Shown here one piece after another: positions 15,403 through 23,814 of a stretch of DNA of 25,834 nt. Origin of the DNA: JBDTMC01 sp039934475. GTDB lineage: Bacteria > Acidobacteriota > Terriglobia > Bryobacterales > Bryobacteraceae. Made by a program: the position numbers and the translations under genes. How positions within the stretch are numbered: position 1 is the stretch's first letter; each line of letters starts with the position of its first letter. The stretch covers positions 1-25,834 of the forward strand of contig JBDTMC010000048.1 of NCBI GenBank assembly GCA_039934475.1, given 5' to 3'. The notes under the pieces are model-generated. The model did not search any database, was not told the DNA's origin, and saw only the letters and a list, made by a program, of their open reading frames with translations.

Positions 15403-17628
15403 ATGTCCAACTCAGCCGCCGTTGCCAAAGCCATGGGCGGTGTCTCTGCCACTAACGGTTGGGACGCCGCCTATGCCATGAATCTGAAGCAGGTAAATGC
15501 CCTCCTGCTGCAACAGTTTCTCCGCGATGGGCCCACTCATGGTACCCGTCGGCTGTGCGTAATTCTCCCCGTGGAGGACGACTTCTGGATCCTTGACGTC
15601 ACCTTGGGTCCGCCTGAATTCTCGTTCCTGAACGGCGGCCAACAAGCGGACCTCACGATGGATGTTGTGAGCGGTTCGCTCATCGCCTTCGATTCCGATC
15701 AGACCATACGCAGTGCCGTGCTCATTCGCCCTAACGAGTCGAAACTCACCGGCCCCGTGGCGCTCTCTAAGGTGAAGGGTGAGGTGAATCAACTGGGCGG
15801 CGTCGTGCTCGACCTTGGTGCTACTGCTTACAACCCGAGTATCTGCGGCGTCGATCCCACGTCACAACTCAACAAGGATATTGGCGCCGCGGTCCAAACG
15901 TTCTTCGCCGCCAGCAATGCCAAATTCGCACTCGGAAGCATCGCCACCGACAACGTCCCATCGGCTCTGTCGCCCACCAGTTTCAACTTCTGGATTCAGC
16001 CCAAACCCAACTCCCAGGATGCCTGTCTCCTCTTGCTCGTCAAGACCACGGGGTCGGAAGGAACAGTAGGTCCGCTACCGGTTTATCCCATCCCTGATAA
16101 TTCCGGTGCGGCGCTGATGATTTCCGGCCGGGCGTTGTTCAATGGCGTGATGGTGGAGACTCTCAACGCCACCTTCAAGCAATTCGGGACAAAGTTTACC
16201 GGTCAGCAGTCATCCGGAACTTGGTCTTCTGTCGTTGCCTCCGGTGGAGCGGTCGATTTCGGGAAGGTGGGCACGGAAAAAAGCCGTGACGATTTAGCTA
16301 AGGCAAAGTGGAATACTTTACACTTGGACCCGTGGTCAGACGGCAATGTAACTTTTCCGCTCAACGGGCTCAAAATTAGCCTCGCGCCCTCGTCAGGCGG
16401 ACTATCTGCCGTTTGGAACTGCCAGGTGTCCCACTCCTGGTCAGAGTGGACCTCGTCAATGATCGGCCGCGGCAAAATGTATTTCGTACGAAACGAATCC
16501 GTCGAAGTTGTCGCCGATTACAGTCAGTCGTTTAGTGCCCCGACGGTGGACTCCACCAACGACATGGTCGCTTTCCAATCCGCTTCGCCCAAAGTCACTT
16601 TGAACTACGTGCATCCCTGGCGCGAAGCGTTTTTCGGTTCTGTACTGCGTCCGGCGTTCGTGGCCGGATTGCAAAAAGCTCTTCAGGAGACGCTGGCCAA
16701 CTTCCAACTGCCGTCAGTCAACGCATTTGCGTTGGTGAACCTTCTGTTTCCCGCCCATCATTACATCAGCCTCAAGGAAGCGCACCTTCCGAACGATCTC
16801 TATCTTACTGGCACCCTCGCCCAACCGATCGCAGTTACTCCCGTGGATGCGATGGCCGCGCCCGGTGGAACTTTGCAATTCACAGCCACCGGTACTGCCG
16901 CAGCCGACATCGTTTGGGAAATCAGTCCCCGCAGTCCCAGGGGCGGCTCCGTCAGTCCAACTGGGCTTTACACCGCACCGGCGTCAATTTCCGTAGCTGA
17001 GGTGGTGGTGGTCAAGGCTGTCAGCCGCAAAGATCCCAGCAAAGATGGCAGCGCCATGGTACTGGTTCATCAAATCCCGGCGGTGACGGGGATTGCCGTC
17101 GCGCCCGCCAGTTGCGTGGTCACACCCGGCCGCAAGGTGCACCTCACGGCCACCAACGCGGCCGGGCAGGGGATTGCCGTCAATTGGACCCTAACACCCA
17201 ACATCGGCCAGATCAGCTCGGGATTCGGTCACCGCGGCGAGTACGCCTACGCGGCGCCAGACAAGATAGCCGAAGCTACTACTGTCACGGCATCGGCCGT
17301 ATCGCCTGCTAACCCTTCACTGACTGGCGTAGCGGCCATTCAAGTGACGCCGCGAGCGGTCGTTACGGTAACTGCGGCGCAATCGTCAGTTAAGCCCGGC
17401 GCCACCGTCGCGCTCACCGCAAAAACAACGGTTGGCGACATCGGCGATCTGCGCTGGGTGGTCTATCCCATCGATGGCGGGACGGTCGCACCCAATCCGG
17501 ATGACCCTTCGAAAGCCACCTACACGGCACCCGCCAAGGCCGGGAAACAGGATCCACTGGTGGTGGCATACCTGGTGGACGACGAAGCCGCCGGCCTAAG
17601 CTCCGCTTCGATTAAAGTGACGGCCTAA
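15403..17628 (+). CDS. P47/OrfX-like TULIP domain protein with three Ig-like repeats
   Basis: This 741-aa protein begins with NGWDAAYAMNLKQVNALL (18-35), the opening I recognise from clostridial P47 and related OrfX proteins, whose crystal structures show TULIP lipid-binding folds. Residues about 1-470 fit that family in size and in alternating beta pattern (FWILDVTLGPPEF; YVHPWREAFFGSVLRPAFV near 402). Residues about 476-741 hold three Big2-like Ig repeats (PIAVTPVDAMAAPGGTLQFT; GIAVAPASCVVTPGRKVHLT; VTVTAAQSSVKPGATVALT), each about 85 aa and ending in a TYTAP or YAAP strand. No signal peptide is seen. ATG 15403 is one base after the previous stop, so the two proteins are probably made together. 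Role (lipid binding, or helper of the large partner) is inferred. Confidence 0.78.
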   Translation: MSNSAAVAKAMGGVSATNGWDAAYAMNLKQVNALLLQQFLRDGPTHGTRRLCVILPVEDDFWILDVTLGPPEFSFLNGGQQADLTMDVVSGSLIAFDSDQTIRSAVLIRPNESKLTGPVALSKVKGEVNQLGGVVLDLGATAYNPSICGVDPTSQLNKDIGAAVQTFFAASNAKFALGSIATDNVPSALSPTSFNFWIQPKPNSQDACLLLLVKTTGSEGTVGPLPVYPIPDNSGAALMISGRALFNGVMVETLNATFKQFGTKFTGQQSSGTWSSVVASGGAVDFGKVGTEKSRDDLAKAKWNTLHLDPWSDGNVTFPLNGLKISLAPSSGGLSAVWNCQVSHSWSEWTSSMIGRGKMYFVRNESVEVVADYSQSFSAPTVDSTNDMVAFQSASPKVTLNYVHPWREAFFGSVLRPAFVAGLQKALQETLANFQLPSVNAFALVNLLFPAHHYISLKEAHLPNDLYLTGTLAQPIAVTPVDAMAAPGGTLQFTATGTAAADIVWEISPRSPRGGSVSPTGLYTAPASISVAEVVVVKAVSRKDPSKDGSAMVLVHQIPAVTGIAVAPASCVVTPGRKVHLTATNAAGQGIAVNWTLTPNIGQISSGFGHRGEYAYAAPDKIAEATTVTASAVSPANPSLTGVAAIQVTPRAVVTVTAAQSSVKPGATVALTAKTTVGDIGDLRWVVYPIDGGTVAPNPDDPSKATYTAPAKAGKQDPLVVAYLVDDEAAGLSSASIKVTA

Positions 17629-17630
17629 GA

Positions 17631-19985
17631 CTACTTCCGCGGTAGCGCGAACACGATGTAACCCTTCGGCACATCCGAAGCGGCAGCCGCCTTTATACTC
17701 GCGTGCCCTGGATGCCCGCCGCCCGGCGTAACGCTGGAGGAAGCCGAAACCACCAGGTATTGCCGTCCGCGGGCCTCGTACATGGCAGGGATACCCTCCG
17801 CGCCAGCAGGCAGCGTGACAGTCCACAAAACCTTTCCCGTGTCTTCATCAAGCGCGCGGAACTTGCCGTCGCTAGCCCCAATGAATATCAGCCCCGTGGA
17901 CGTAACGACCATTCCGTGGTGTTCGGCCATGAACGCGCCGGTGTCTTTGGCGCCCTGTGCCGCAGCGGCCGCATCCTGACCCAACGGCGCCTTCCATTCA
18001 ATGGTTCCTTTGTTCAGATCGTAGGCCACCACCTGCGACCACGGTGGACTGAGGATATAGGGCTGATTCGGATACAGCCCCCAATCCGTGTAGTAACGAA
18101 CTCGAGGCGTATCGCTCCCCGCCGGATAATCCGGGCCCCCCAGTGGGGTGTACCGGCTGCCATTGTCTTCGTGCACAACCAGCCCTCCCGGAGCGCCTCC
18201 CGAAGCAACCACCGGCCCACTCGTCGGCGCCTTGACCTCCTTCGCCCGTGTCGCGCCGGCCGGCGGCTCCAGCCCATTCAAAAAGTCGAAGAGCTGCTGC
18301 ACTTGGCTATCTTCCAAGTCCCGGAATGCGGGCATTTTCCCGCGTCCATTCCGCACGGCAATACGGAAGGAATCGAACGTCAGGCGCCCGCCAATGGCGG
18401 CCAGCGGCGGCGGACCTGACCCGGCTCGCACACCATTCACGCCATGACACGCCTGGCACCTTGCTCCATAAACAGCCGCTGCACCCGAGTCCGTGCTCGC
18501 CTTGCTGAGCGGATCTTCCAGGCCCAGTTTGTAGATTGTCGGCCAATCCTGCGTGTTCACATACATCAGGCCTTTGCTGGGATTCACGGCGCCGCTTCCC
18601 CAGTTCGACCCTCCCCGCGCCCCCGGCATCGAGATGGTCTCCGTCAGCCCCGGCGGCGTGTACAACCCTTCGTTGCGCATCTTGCCGATGCGCTCTTTCC
18701 AGGCCGCGCGCTCCTCAGGCGTGAGGAGGTAGGGATTCACATCGTCTGCCGAAACAGACTGCCGCGCGAAGGGCGGCGGAGCGGTGGGGAAAGGCTGCGT
18801 CGGCCACGCTTGCTCTCCCGGCATCAGACTCTTCGGAACCGGCCGCTCTTCAATTGGCCATAGCGGCTTGCCGGTAACGCGATCGAACACATAAAGGAAT
18901 CCCTGTTTGCTCGATTGCGCCACCACGTCCACACGTTTGCCGTCGTGCGTCACCGTCAGCAATTGCGGCGCCGCCGTCGTATCGTAGTCCCACAAATCGT
19001 GGTGAACCAGTTGAAAATGCCACAAGCGCTTCCCCGTACGCGCATCCAGGGCTACCAGGCTGTTGCCGAACAGATTCGACCCGATGCGGTCCGCTCCGTA
19101 GTAATCGTAGGTCGGTGATCCGGTGGGGAAGTACGCTATGCCGCGCTTCACGTCCAATGAGATCTCGCCCCACGTGTTAGTCCCTCCAGAATATTTCCAC
19201 GCATCCTTCGGCCAGGTCTCATACCCGAACTCGCCCGGATGCGGAATGGTATGAAAGGTCCACACCAACTTGCCCGTAATTACGTTGTAGGCGCGGATGT
19301 CGCCCGGCGGCGCCAGATACGCCTCGCCTGGCGTGGAGCCTATCAAAATAAGGTCTTCAAAGACGCGCCCCGGCGTATCGCTTTGAATCCGGTTGATGGA
19401 CTTCGGATCGCGCCCCAGCCCTTCGCGCAGGTCCACCAATCCTTGCTTCCCAAACGTCAGAATCGACTTCCCGGTCCGTGCGTCGATCTGCTGCAGATTG
19501 TCATTGATCGCGAAGATCAGGCGCCTGTCCTTGCGGTCGCCGCTCTCCCAATACGCCACCCCGCGGGTTGACAGCCCGGGAAGCTTTTCATGAATCCAGA
19601 GTTCCTTTCCCGTCGCCGCGTCCAACGCCACAAGAGAGCTATTCTTCGCCAGCACGTACATCACGTTGTCAACGACGACCGGATTGAACAGGTAGGCATG
19701 ATCGTCCCCTGTCGGATAGACCCAGGCCACTTCCAGCTGGCTCACGTTGGACTTGTCAATCTGGTTCAGCTCGACGAAATGAGACGAATCCGCTCCCCCG
19801 CCATAGTCCGGCCAGTTCTTCGGATTCTTCTTGGCAGACCCCGACCAAGCGGCCGTCCCCATGGCGAGCAAAAGCAGGGCGGTCTTCCAACCGCGGTCGA
19901 GATGAACAAAGGATTGTGCTGGCACGTCGTGAAGCAACCAGCCTATCAAGTGTCCGGCCAGGTCCGCCTGTTTGAGGTCCTGCAC
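17631..19985 (-). CDS. PQQ-dependent dehydrogenase with inserted cytochrome c domain
   Basis: This exported quinoprotein (784 aa from the GTG at 19985) is a PQQ propeller enzyme related to membrane glucose dehydrogenase. Propeller repeats include VVVDNVMYVLAKNSSLVALDAATGKELW (about 103-130) and SLVALDARTGKRLW (about 309-322). After about residue 495 a c-type cytochrome is inserted, with CQACH (C510, C513, H514) and a likely axial Met in GKMPAF (M551); the propeller then resumes (about 598-784). It should oxidise an alcohol or sugar in the periplasm and pass electrons through its own haem. The start is uncertain: GTG 19985 gives a long N-terminus, while GTG 19925 (VPAQSFVHLDRGWKTALLLL) gives a better signal peptide. 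It is convergent with the P47-like gene, two bases apart. Confidence 0.88.
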   Translation of the reverse strand: MQDLKQADLAGHLIGWLLHDVPAQSFVHLDRGWKTALLLLAMGTAAWSGSAKKNPKNWPDYGGGADSSHFVELNQIDKSNVSQLEVAWVYPTGDDHAYLFNPVVVDNVMYVLAKNSSLVALDAATGKELWIHEKLPGLSTRGVAYWESGDRKDRRLIFAINDNLQQIDARTGKSILTFGKQGLVDLREGLGRDPKSINRIQSDTPGRVFEDLILIGSTPGEAYLAPPGDIRAYNVITGKLVWTFHTIPHPGEFGYETWPKDAWKYSGGTNTWGEISLDVKRGIAYFPTGSPTYDYYGADRIGSNLFGNSLVALDARTGKRLWHFQLVHHDLWDYDTTAAPQLLTVTHDGKRVDVVAQSSKQGFLYVFDRVTGKPLWPIEERPVPKSLMPGEQAWPTQPFPTAPPPFARQSVSADDVNPYLLTPEERAAWKERIGKMRNEGLYTPPGLTETISMPGARGGSNWGSGAVNPSKGLMYVNTQDWPTIYKLGLEDPLSKASTDSGAAAVYGARCQACHGVNGVRAGSGPPPLAAIGGRLTFDSFRIAVRNGRGKMPAFRDLEDSQVQQLFDFLNGLEPPAGATRAKEVKAPTSGPVVASGGAPGGLVVHEDNGSRYTPLGGPDYPAGSDTPRVRYYTDWGLYPNQPYILSPPWSQVVAYDLNKGTIEWKAPLGQDAAAAAQGAKDTGAFMAEHHGMVVTSTGLIFIGASDGKFRALDEDTGKVLWTVTLPAGAEGIPAMYEARGRQYLVVSASSSVTPGGGHPGHASIKAAAASDVPKGYIVFALPRK

Positions 19986-20091
19986 TACTCTCTGCGCCCG
20001 TTCGGCAAGTTCCGCGGACGGCGCGTCTGTTCAGCGAAGGTCGGTTCGATAGGCGCGAGTCGAGAGCCTGTGCGGCACCCCGAACGCAGAT

Positions 20092-20796
20092 CTAATAGGA
20101 GGAACTGGCGATCCGTAACACCGGCTCGCCGCAGGTATCCTCTCGAAGAAGCCGTAGCCTTTGCAGCGGTGCGCGTGCTGCCAGCCTGACCAACAAACTC
20201 GTTGGCTCATAGGATCTTCCAGTCGTACCGCCGGCAATCCGTAATACGTAGACTGTTTCGGGACTAGCATCGAAGGAGAAGGTGCCATCTTCGGCAGAAT
20301 CGGTGCGTTTAATCTCGCCGGTCCGCGGGTCCTGCAGCATCACCACCGCTCCAGCAATGGGCACAGCGACACGATTCCCGGGTTGAGAGTCGACTAACTC
20401 ACCACCGATGCGAAGAGTGTCCGTCGCCCAATGGCCCCACTCGTACTTAACTTTGCGCTTCGCTTTCCAAGAGGGGCGCCTAGCGACATGAAAGCAGTGG
20501 TATGCGGCTGAGATGCCGAGGAACTCCACGTTCATCCAGTATTCACCGGGCTCCAGCCTGGGCACAAGAACGTCACCGTTGGGCCCAGTCGTACCTGAGA
20601 ACAGCGTCGCGCCGTCTCCGCCAGATCTGATGATCGTGACGCTGACGCCAGGCCGCGAATGCTGTGCATGGATAACTTTAATGGCGACCTCAGGCCGAAA
20701 CTCGACACCGCCTCCCAGGCACATTGCGACTGAGCAGGCCGGTGCCGGAGCTGCGAGCAATCCGGCGAAGACAGCAGTGATGATCACCCACCCCAT
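20092..20796 (-). CDS. Exported protein with two CnaB/transthyretin-like domains
   Basis: I do not recognise a specific function in this 234-aa protein. MGWVIITAVFAGLLAAPAPA is a signal peptide, followed by a cysteine-rich start (CSVAMC). Two segments look like carboxypeptidase-regulatory or CnaB beta-sandwiches: about 48-100 (PGVSVTIIRSGGDGATLFSG with GPNGDVLVPRLEPGEYWM) and about 143-195 (VAVPIAGAVVMLQDPRTGEI with AEDGTFSFDASPETVYVLRI). Such domains usually mediate binding or stability of secreted proteins. ATG 20796 is preferred over a TTG at 20808 because GAGG lies 6 nt before it. It lies 106 nt upstream of the PQQ enzyme and 60 nt downstream of the TIR-like gene, all on the minus strand. 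Confidence 0.7.
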   Translation of the reverse strand: MGWVIITAVFAGLLAAPAPACSVAMCLGGGVEFRPEVAIKVIHAQHSRPGVSVTIIRSGGDGATLFSGTTGPNGDVLVPRLEPGEYWMNVEFLGISAAYHCFHVARRPSWKAKRKVKYEWGHWATDTLRIGGELVDSQPGNRVAVPIAGAVVMLQDPRTGEIKRTDSAEDGTFSFDASPETVYVLRIAGGTTGRSYEPTSLLVRLAARAPLQRLRLLREDTCGEPVLRIASSSY

Positions 20797-20856
20797 TGTG
20801 CACCTCAATTCGTCCCCAGGATCTGTGCAGCGGCCGAGTCGCGCTCCCGCCAGGCA

Positions 20857-21477
20857 TCACATAGCCCGGTTTCGCCTAACCCATTGCCTAAGGCATCGCA
20901 GGAGTTCTGCTACAGGTAACGCTTCGATGTCACGATCTGAGAAACCCTGAGAACTCAGATCACTATAGTTGTCCGACATGAACTCCAAAAAGGCCGTCCA
21001 CACACGCGCCGGCCCGGGGGCCTGGAGTGAAGCCTTGCTGCTAAGCCAGTTGCGGACCTCTGTTACCAGAGTTTCCGGCGACCCACCGTGCACAGCAATG
21101 TCGGAACCGGAGAGATCCGAGACCGCCACTCGATATCGGTAACGTTGCTCTTCTAGGATGAGGCAGCGCTTAAGCGGGTGAGGGGGGCGACCGAAGAGCC
21201 GGCAGCCCACGTCGATGCCAAGCTCGAGAGGCATGTTGAGTCGATAATACTCACCGCGCTTGCGTGCTTGCAGGCGTGACAAGTCGTGTATTGCGTAACG
21301 GGAGGAACGAATCAGGTTGACAATCTTGCTAATACGCGGCGCTCCAGAATCGAGTTCTTCCAGCGCTATCCGAGGCGTGAACCCTAGATAGTTTATCGTG
21401 AACAGCAATGGCCTGAGGAGCGGGCGGTAGTCGTCGTCAAACGGGCAGTTTACGAAGACGTTCTTATGGAATCCCAA
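20857..21477 (-). CDS. TIR / nucleoside 2-deoxyribosyltransferase-like protein
   Basis: This 206-aa cytosolic protein belongs to a widespread uncharacterised family starting KNVFVNCPFDDDYRPLLRPL (5-24), with PRIALEELDSGAPRISKI (35-52), SRYAIHDLSR (59-68) and RLNMPLELG (79-87). The layout (nucleotide-pocket start, Asp in IHDLS, then an ExG-type Glu, E85, in the helix after NMP) resembles the TIR/nucleoside deoxyribosyltransferase superfamily, whose members cleave N-glycosidic bonds, including NAD in defence and signalling TIRs. The start appears to be TTG 21477 with no good ribosome binding site, probably coupled to the DUF2188 gene that ends 8 nt upstream. Fold assignment is by eye; enzymatic activity is not established. 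Confidence 0.65.
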   Translation of the reverse strand: MGFHKNVFVNCPFDDDYRPLLRPLLFTINYLGFTPRIALEELDSGAPRISKIVNLIRSSRYAIHDLSRLQARKRGEYYRLNMPLELGIDVGCRLFGRPPHPLKRCLILEEQRYRYRVAVSDLSGSDIAVHGGSPETLVTEVRNWLSSKASLQAPGPARVWTAFLEFMSDNYSDLSSQGFSDRDIEALPVAELLRCLRQWVRRNRAM

Positions 21478-21485
21478 AGGGAATG

Positions 21486-21710
21486 TCAGCCCTTCGGAAG
21501 AGGAGTCTCGTTGCCGTAGGAACTACGCTCTCGAATTGTCCCATCCGACCGATGGATATATAACTCCGCGCCGCCTTTCTGGGCGGCTTCCTTGGCGTAC
21601 TTGATCGCCTCCTGCTGATTCGTGAAGACTTTGCTCGCGCGTGCCGCACCGGTCTGTCTGACGGCCCAGCCCCCGGCCGTTCTGGGTACGACGTGCTGTG
21701 ACTTCTTCAT
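21486..21710 (-). CDS. DUF2188 domain-containing small protein
   Basis: This 74-aa protein is almost entirely a DUF2188 domain: HVVPRTAGGWAVRQTGAARA (6-25), NQQEAIKYAKEAAQKGGAEL (31-50) and YIHRSDGTIRERSSYGNE (51-68). The family is small, cytosolic and of unknown function. GAGGG lies 3-4 nt before the ATG. A TAAAAT at 21726-21731 (minus strand) is a weak -10 candidate. The TIR-like gene starts 8 nt downstream, so the two form a mini-operon. Confidence 0.88.
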   Translation of the reverse strand: MKKSQHVVPRTAGGWAVRQTGAARASKVFTNQQEAIKYAKEAAQKGGAELYIHRSDGTIRERSSYGNETPLPKG

Positions 21711-21863
21711 GAGCCCTCTACAATGATTTTACCCAATGCGGGGAGACACGTGGGGTCCTTGGCTCCCACGCGATTCCGGTTAGCTCGTGGCATGTATTCC
21801 GATGCGCAACTTCGCTGAAGCTGATTGGTTGATCGCCGAGATCCCGGTTCCCATTAGAATCAA

Positions 21864-23780
21864 ATGATGTCGTTATGCCCGTTACCGCGTCCCCTGATCG
21901 TGCTGCTAGCGGTCGCCGCCTGTCCCTTTGCAGCAGTGCCACAACAAGCAAGCGATATTCCCAAAGCCTTCATTGCTCCCACCGCGGATTACGACTACTC
22001 CAAGCGCGAGGTCATGATTGCGATGCGCGATGGCGTCAAACTTTACACCGTCATCGTCGTTCCTAAAACAGCGCGCAGTGCGCCGATCGTGCTCACGCGC
22101 ACGCCCTACAATGCTACGAAACGAGCAGCGAGAAATGACAGCCCGCACATGCTGTCTGAGTTGGCGCTGGCGGACGAAGTGTTCGCCAGCGACGGCTACA
22201 TCCGCGTTTATCAGGATGTCCGCGGCAAACATAAGAGCGAGGGCGACTATGTGATGACGCGCCCGGTGCGCGGCCCGCTCAACACGACCGCCGCCGACCA
22301 CGTCAGCGATGCCTACGACACCATCGATTGGCTGGTGAAGAACGTTCCGGAATCGAATGGCCGCGTCGGTATGATCGGATCGTCTTACGAAGGCTTCACC
22401 GTCGTCATGGCCTTGCTTGATCCGCATCCGGCGCTTAAGGTAGCTGTGCCTGAAAGTCCTATGGTCGACGGCTGGATGGGAGACGACTGGTTTCACTACG
22501 GCGCGTTCCGCCAAACCAACTTCGATTACACTTTCGGTCAGACCGCCCAACGTGGCGCCGGCGACTCAATCCCGCGCGATGCCTACGACGATTACGACGC
22601 CTTCCGGCGCGCGGGTTCCGCCGGTAATTACGCGCGTCTGCACGGCCTCGACCAATTGCCCTGGGCGGTTAAGATGATGGAGCATCCCAATTACGACGCC
22701 TTCTGGCAAGGACAAGCGCTCGACAAGCTGATTGCGGCACATCCACCGCAGGTCCCCACAATGTGGTTGCAGGGCCTTTGGGATCAGGAAGACATGTGGG
22801 GCGCTATCCACTGCTACCTGGCTTTAAAAGCCAAGGGACAGGCCGATCATAACTATCTAGTGATGGGCCCGTGGTATCACAGCCAAGTGAATCGGGAAGG
22901 CTATAATCTTGGCCCGCTGCGCTGGGAAGGCGACACAACAGCGCAATTCCGCCGCGACGTGCTGAAACCATTCTTCGATCAATACCTGAAGACAGGTGCG
23001 CCCAAAGCGGATACGCCTTCTGTCCTCATCTACAACACCGGGGAAAACCATTGGGACCGCCTCCGGAGTTGGCCGCCCGCCTGTGAGCAAGGCTGTGCCG
23101 CTCCGCTGAAGCCGCTCTACTTGCAAGGCGACTTCGGTCTGGGATTCGAGAAGCCGGCCACATCGCGCGATGCCATGGACTCGTACGTGTCTGATCCCGC
23201 CAAGCCTGTGCCTTATCTGCCCCGTCCCGTCCGGTTCGCCGACGGCGACCATTGGAGAACGTGGCTGGTCTCGGATCAGCGCACCGTGGCCGACCGGCCC
23301 GACGTGCTTACGTATCAATCACCGGTTCTCATGGAGGCAGTCCGCGTTGCGGGCGCGCCGGTCGCCGACCTGTTCGCCTCCACAACAGGTACCGATGCCG
23401 ATTGGGTCGTCAAACTAATTGACGTGTATCCCGACGAGGTTCCCAGTCAGCCGGAGATGGGAGGCTACCAGCTTTCTATTTCCTTGGACATCTTCCGTGG
23501 CCGCTTTCGACAGAGTTTTGAAAGTCCTACGGCGATTCCGCCGGGCGAGCCGCAACGATATCGATTTGTCCTGCCTACTGTGAATCATGTGTTCTTGCCC
23601 GGTCACCGCATGATGGTGCAGATTCAATCGAGTTTGTTTCCGCTCTATGACCGCAATCCCCAAAGCTACGTACCGAACATCTTCTTCGCCAAACCGGCGG
23701 ACTATTTGAAAGCCACTCAATCGCTCCTCCGGTCAGCAGATCGGCCTAGTGCAGTGTGGCTGCCGGTGACCGGGAACTAA
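21864..23780 (+). CDS. Alpha-amino acid ester hydrolase / CocE-NonD family acyl hydrolase
   Basis: The protein (638 aa) is an exported serine hydrolase of the CocE/alpha-amino acid ester hydrolase family, which cleaves or transfers alpha-amino acyl esters and amides, including beta-lactam side chains. The nucleophile is S174 in GSSYEG; D307 (GLWDQED) and H339 (GPWYHS) complete the triad. The carboxylate cluster that binds the substrate amino group in characterised enzymes is present: D208 (GDDWFHYG), E309 and D310. The C-terminal part (about 430-638) is the family jelly roll. LIVLLAVAAC ends at C20 in a lipobox-like VAAC, so it may be a lipoprotein. No Shine-Dalgarno sequence is seen; TAGAAT (21855-21860) lies so that a transcript could begin at the second ATG (21867). 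The next hydrolase gene follows 34 nt downstream. Confidence 0.88.
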   Translation: MMSLCPLPRPLIVLLAVAACPFAAVPQQASDIPKAFIAPTADYDYSKREVMIAMRDGVKLYTVIVVPKTARSAPIVLTRTPYNATKRAARNDSPHMLSELALADEVFASDGYIRVYQDVRGKHKSEGDYVMTRPVRGPLNTTAADHVSDAYDTIDWLVKNVPESNGRVGMIGSSYEGFTVVMALLDPHPALKVAVPESPMVDGWMGDDWFHYGAFRQTNFDYTFGQTAQRGAGDSIPRDAYDDYDAFRRAGSAGNYARLHGLDQLPWAVKMMEHPNYDAFWQGQALDKLIAAHPPQVPTMWLQGLWDQEDMWGAIHCYLALKAKGQADHNYLVMGPWYHSQVNREGYNLGPLRWEGDTTAQFRRDVLKPFFDQYLKTGAPKADTPSVLIYNTGENHWDRLRSWPPACEQGCAAPLKPLYLQGDFGLGFEKPATSRDAMDSYVSDPAKPVPYLPRPVRFADGDHWRTWLVSDQRTVADRPDVLTYQSPVLMEAVRVAGAPVADLFASTTGTDADWVVKLIDVYPDEVPSQPEMGGYQLSISLDIFRGRFRQSFESPTAIPPGEPQRYRFVLPTVNHVFLPGHRMMVQIQSSLFPLYDRNPQSYVPNIFFAKPADYLKATQSLLRSADRPSAVWLPVTGN

Positions 23781-23814
23781 GAGGCCGCCGTGGAAGTATA
23801 GAATTGGATCGGCT

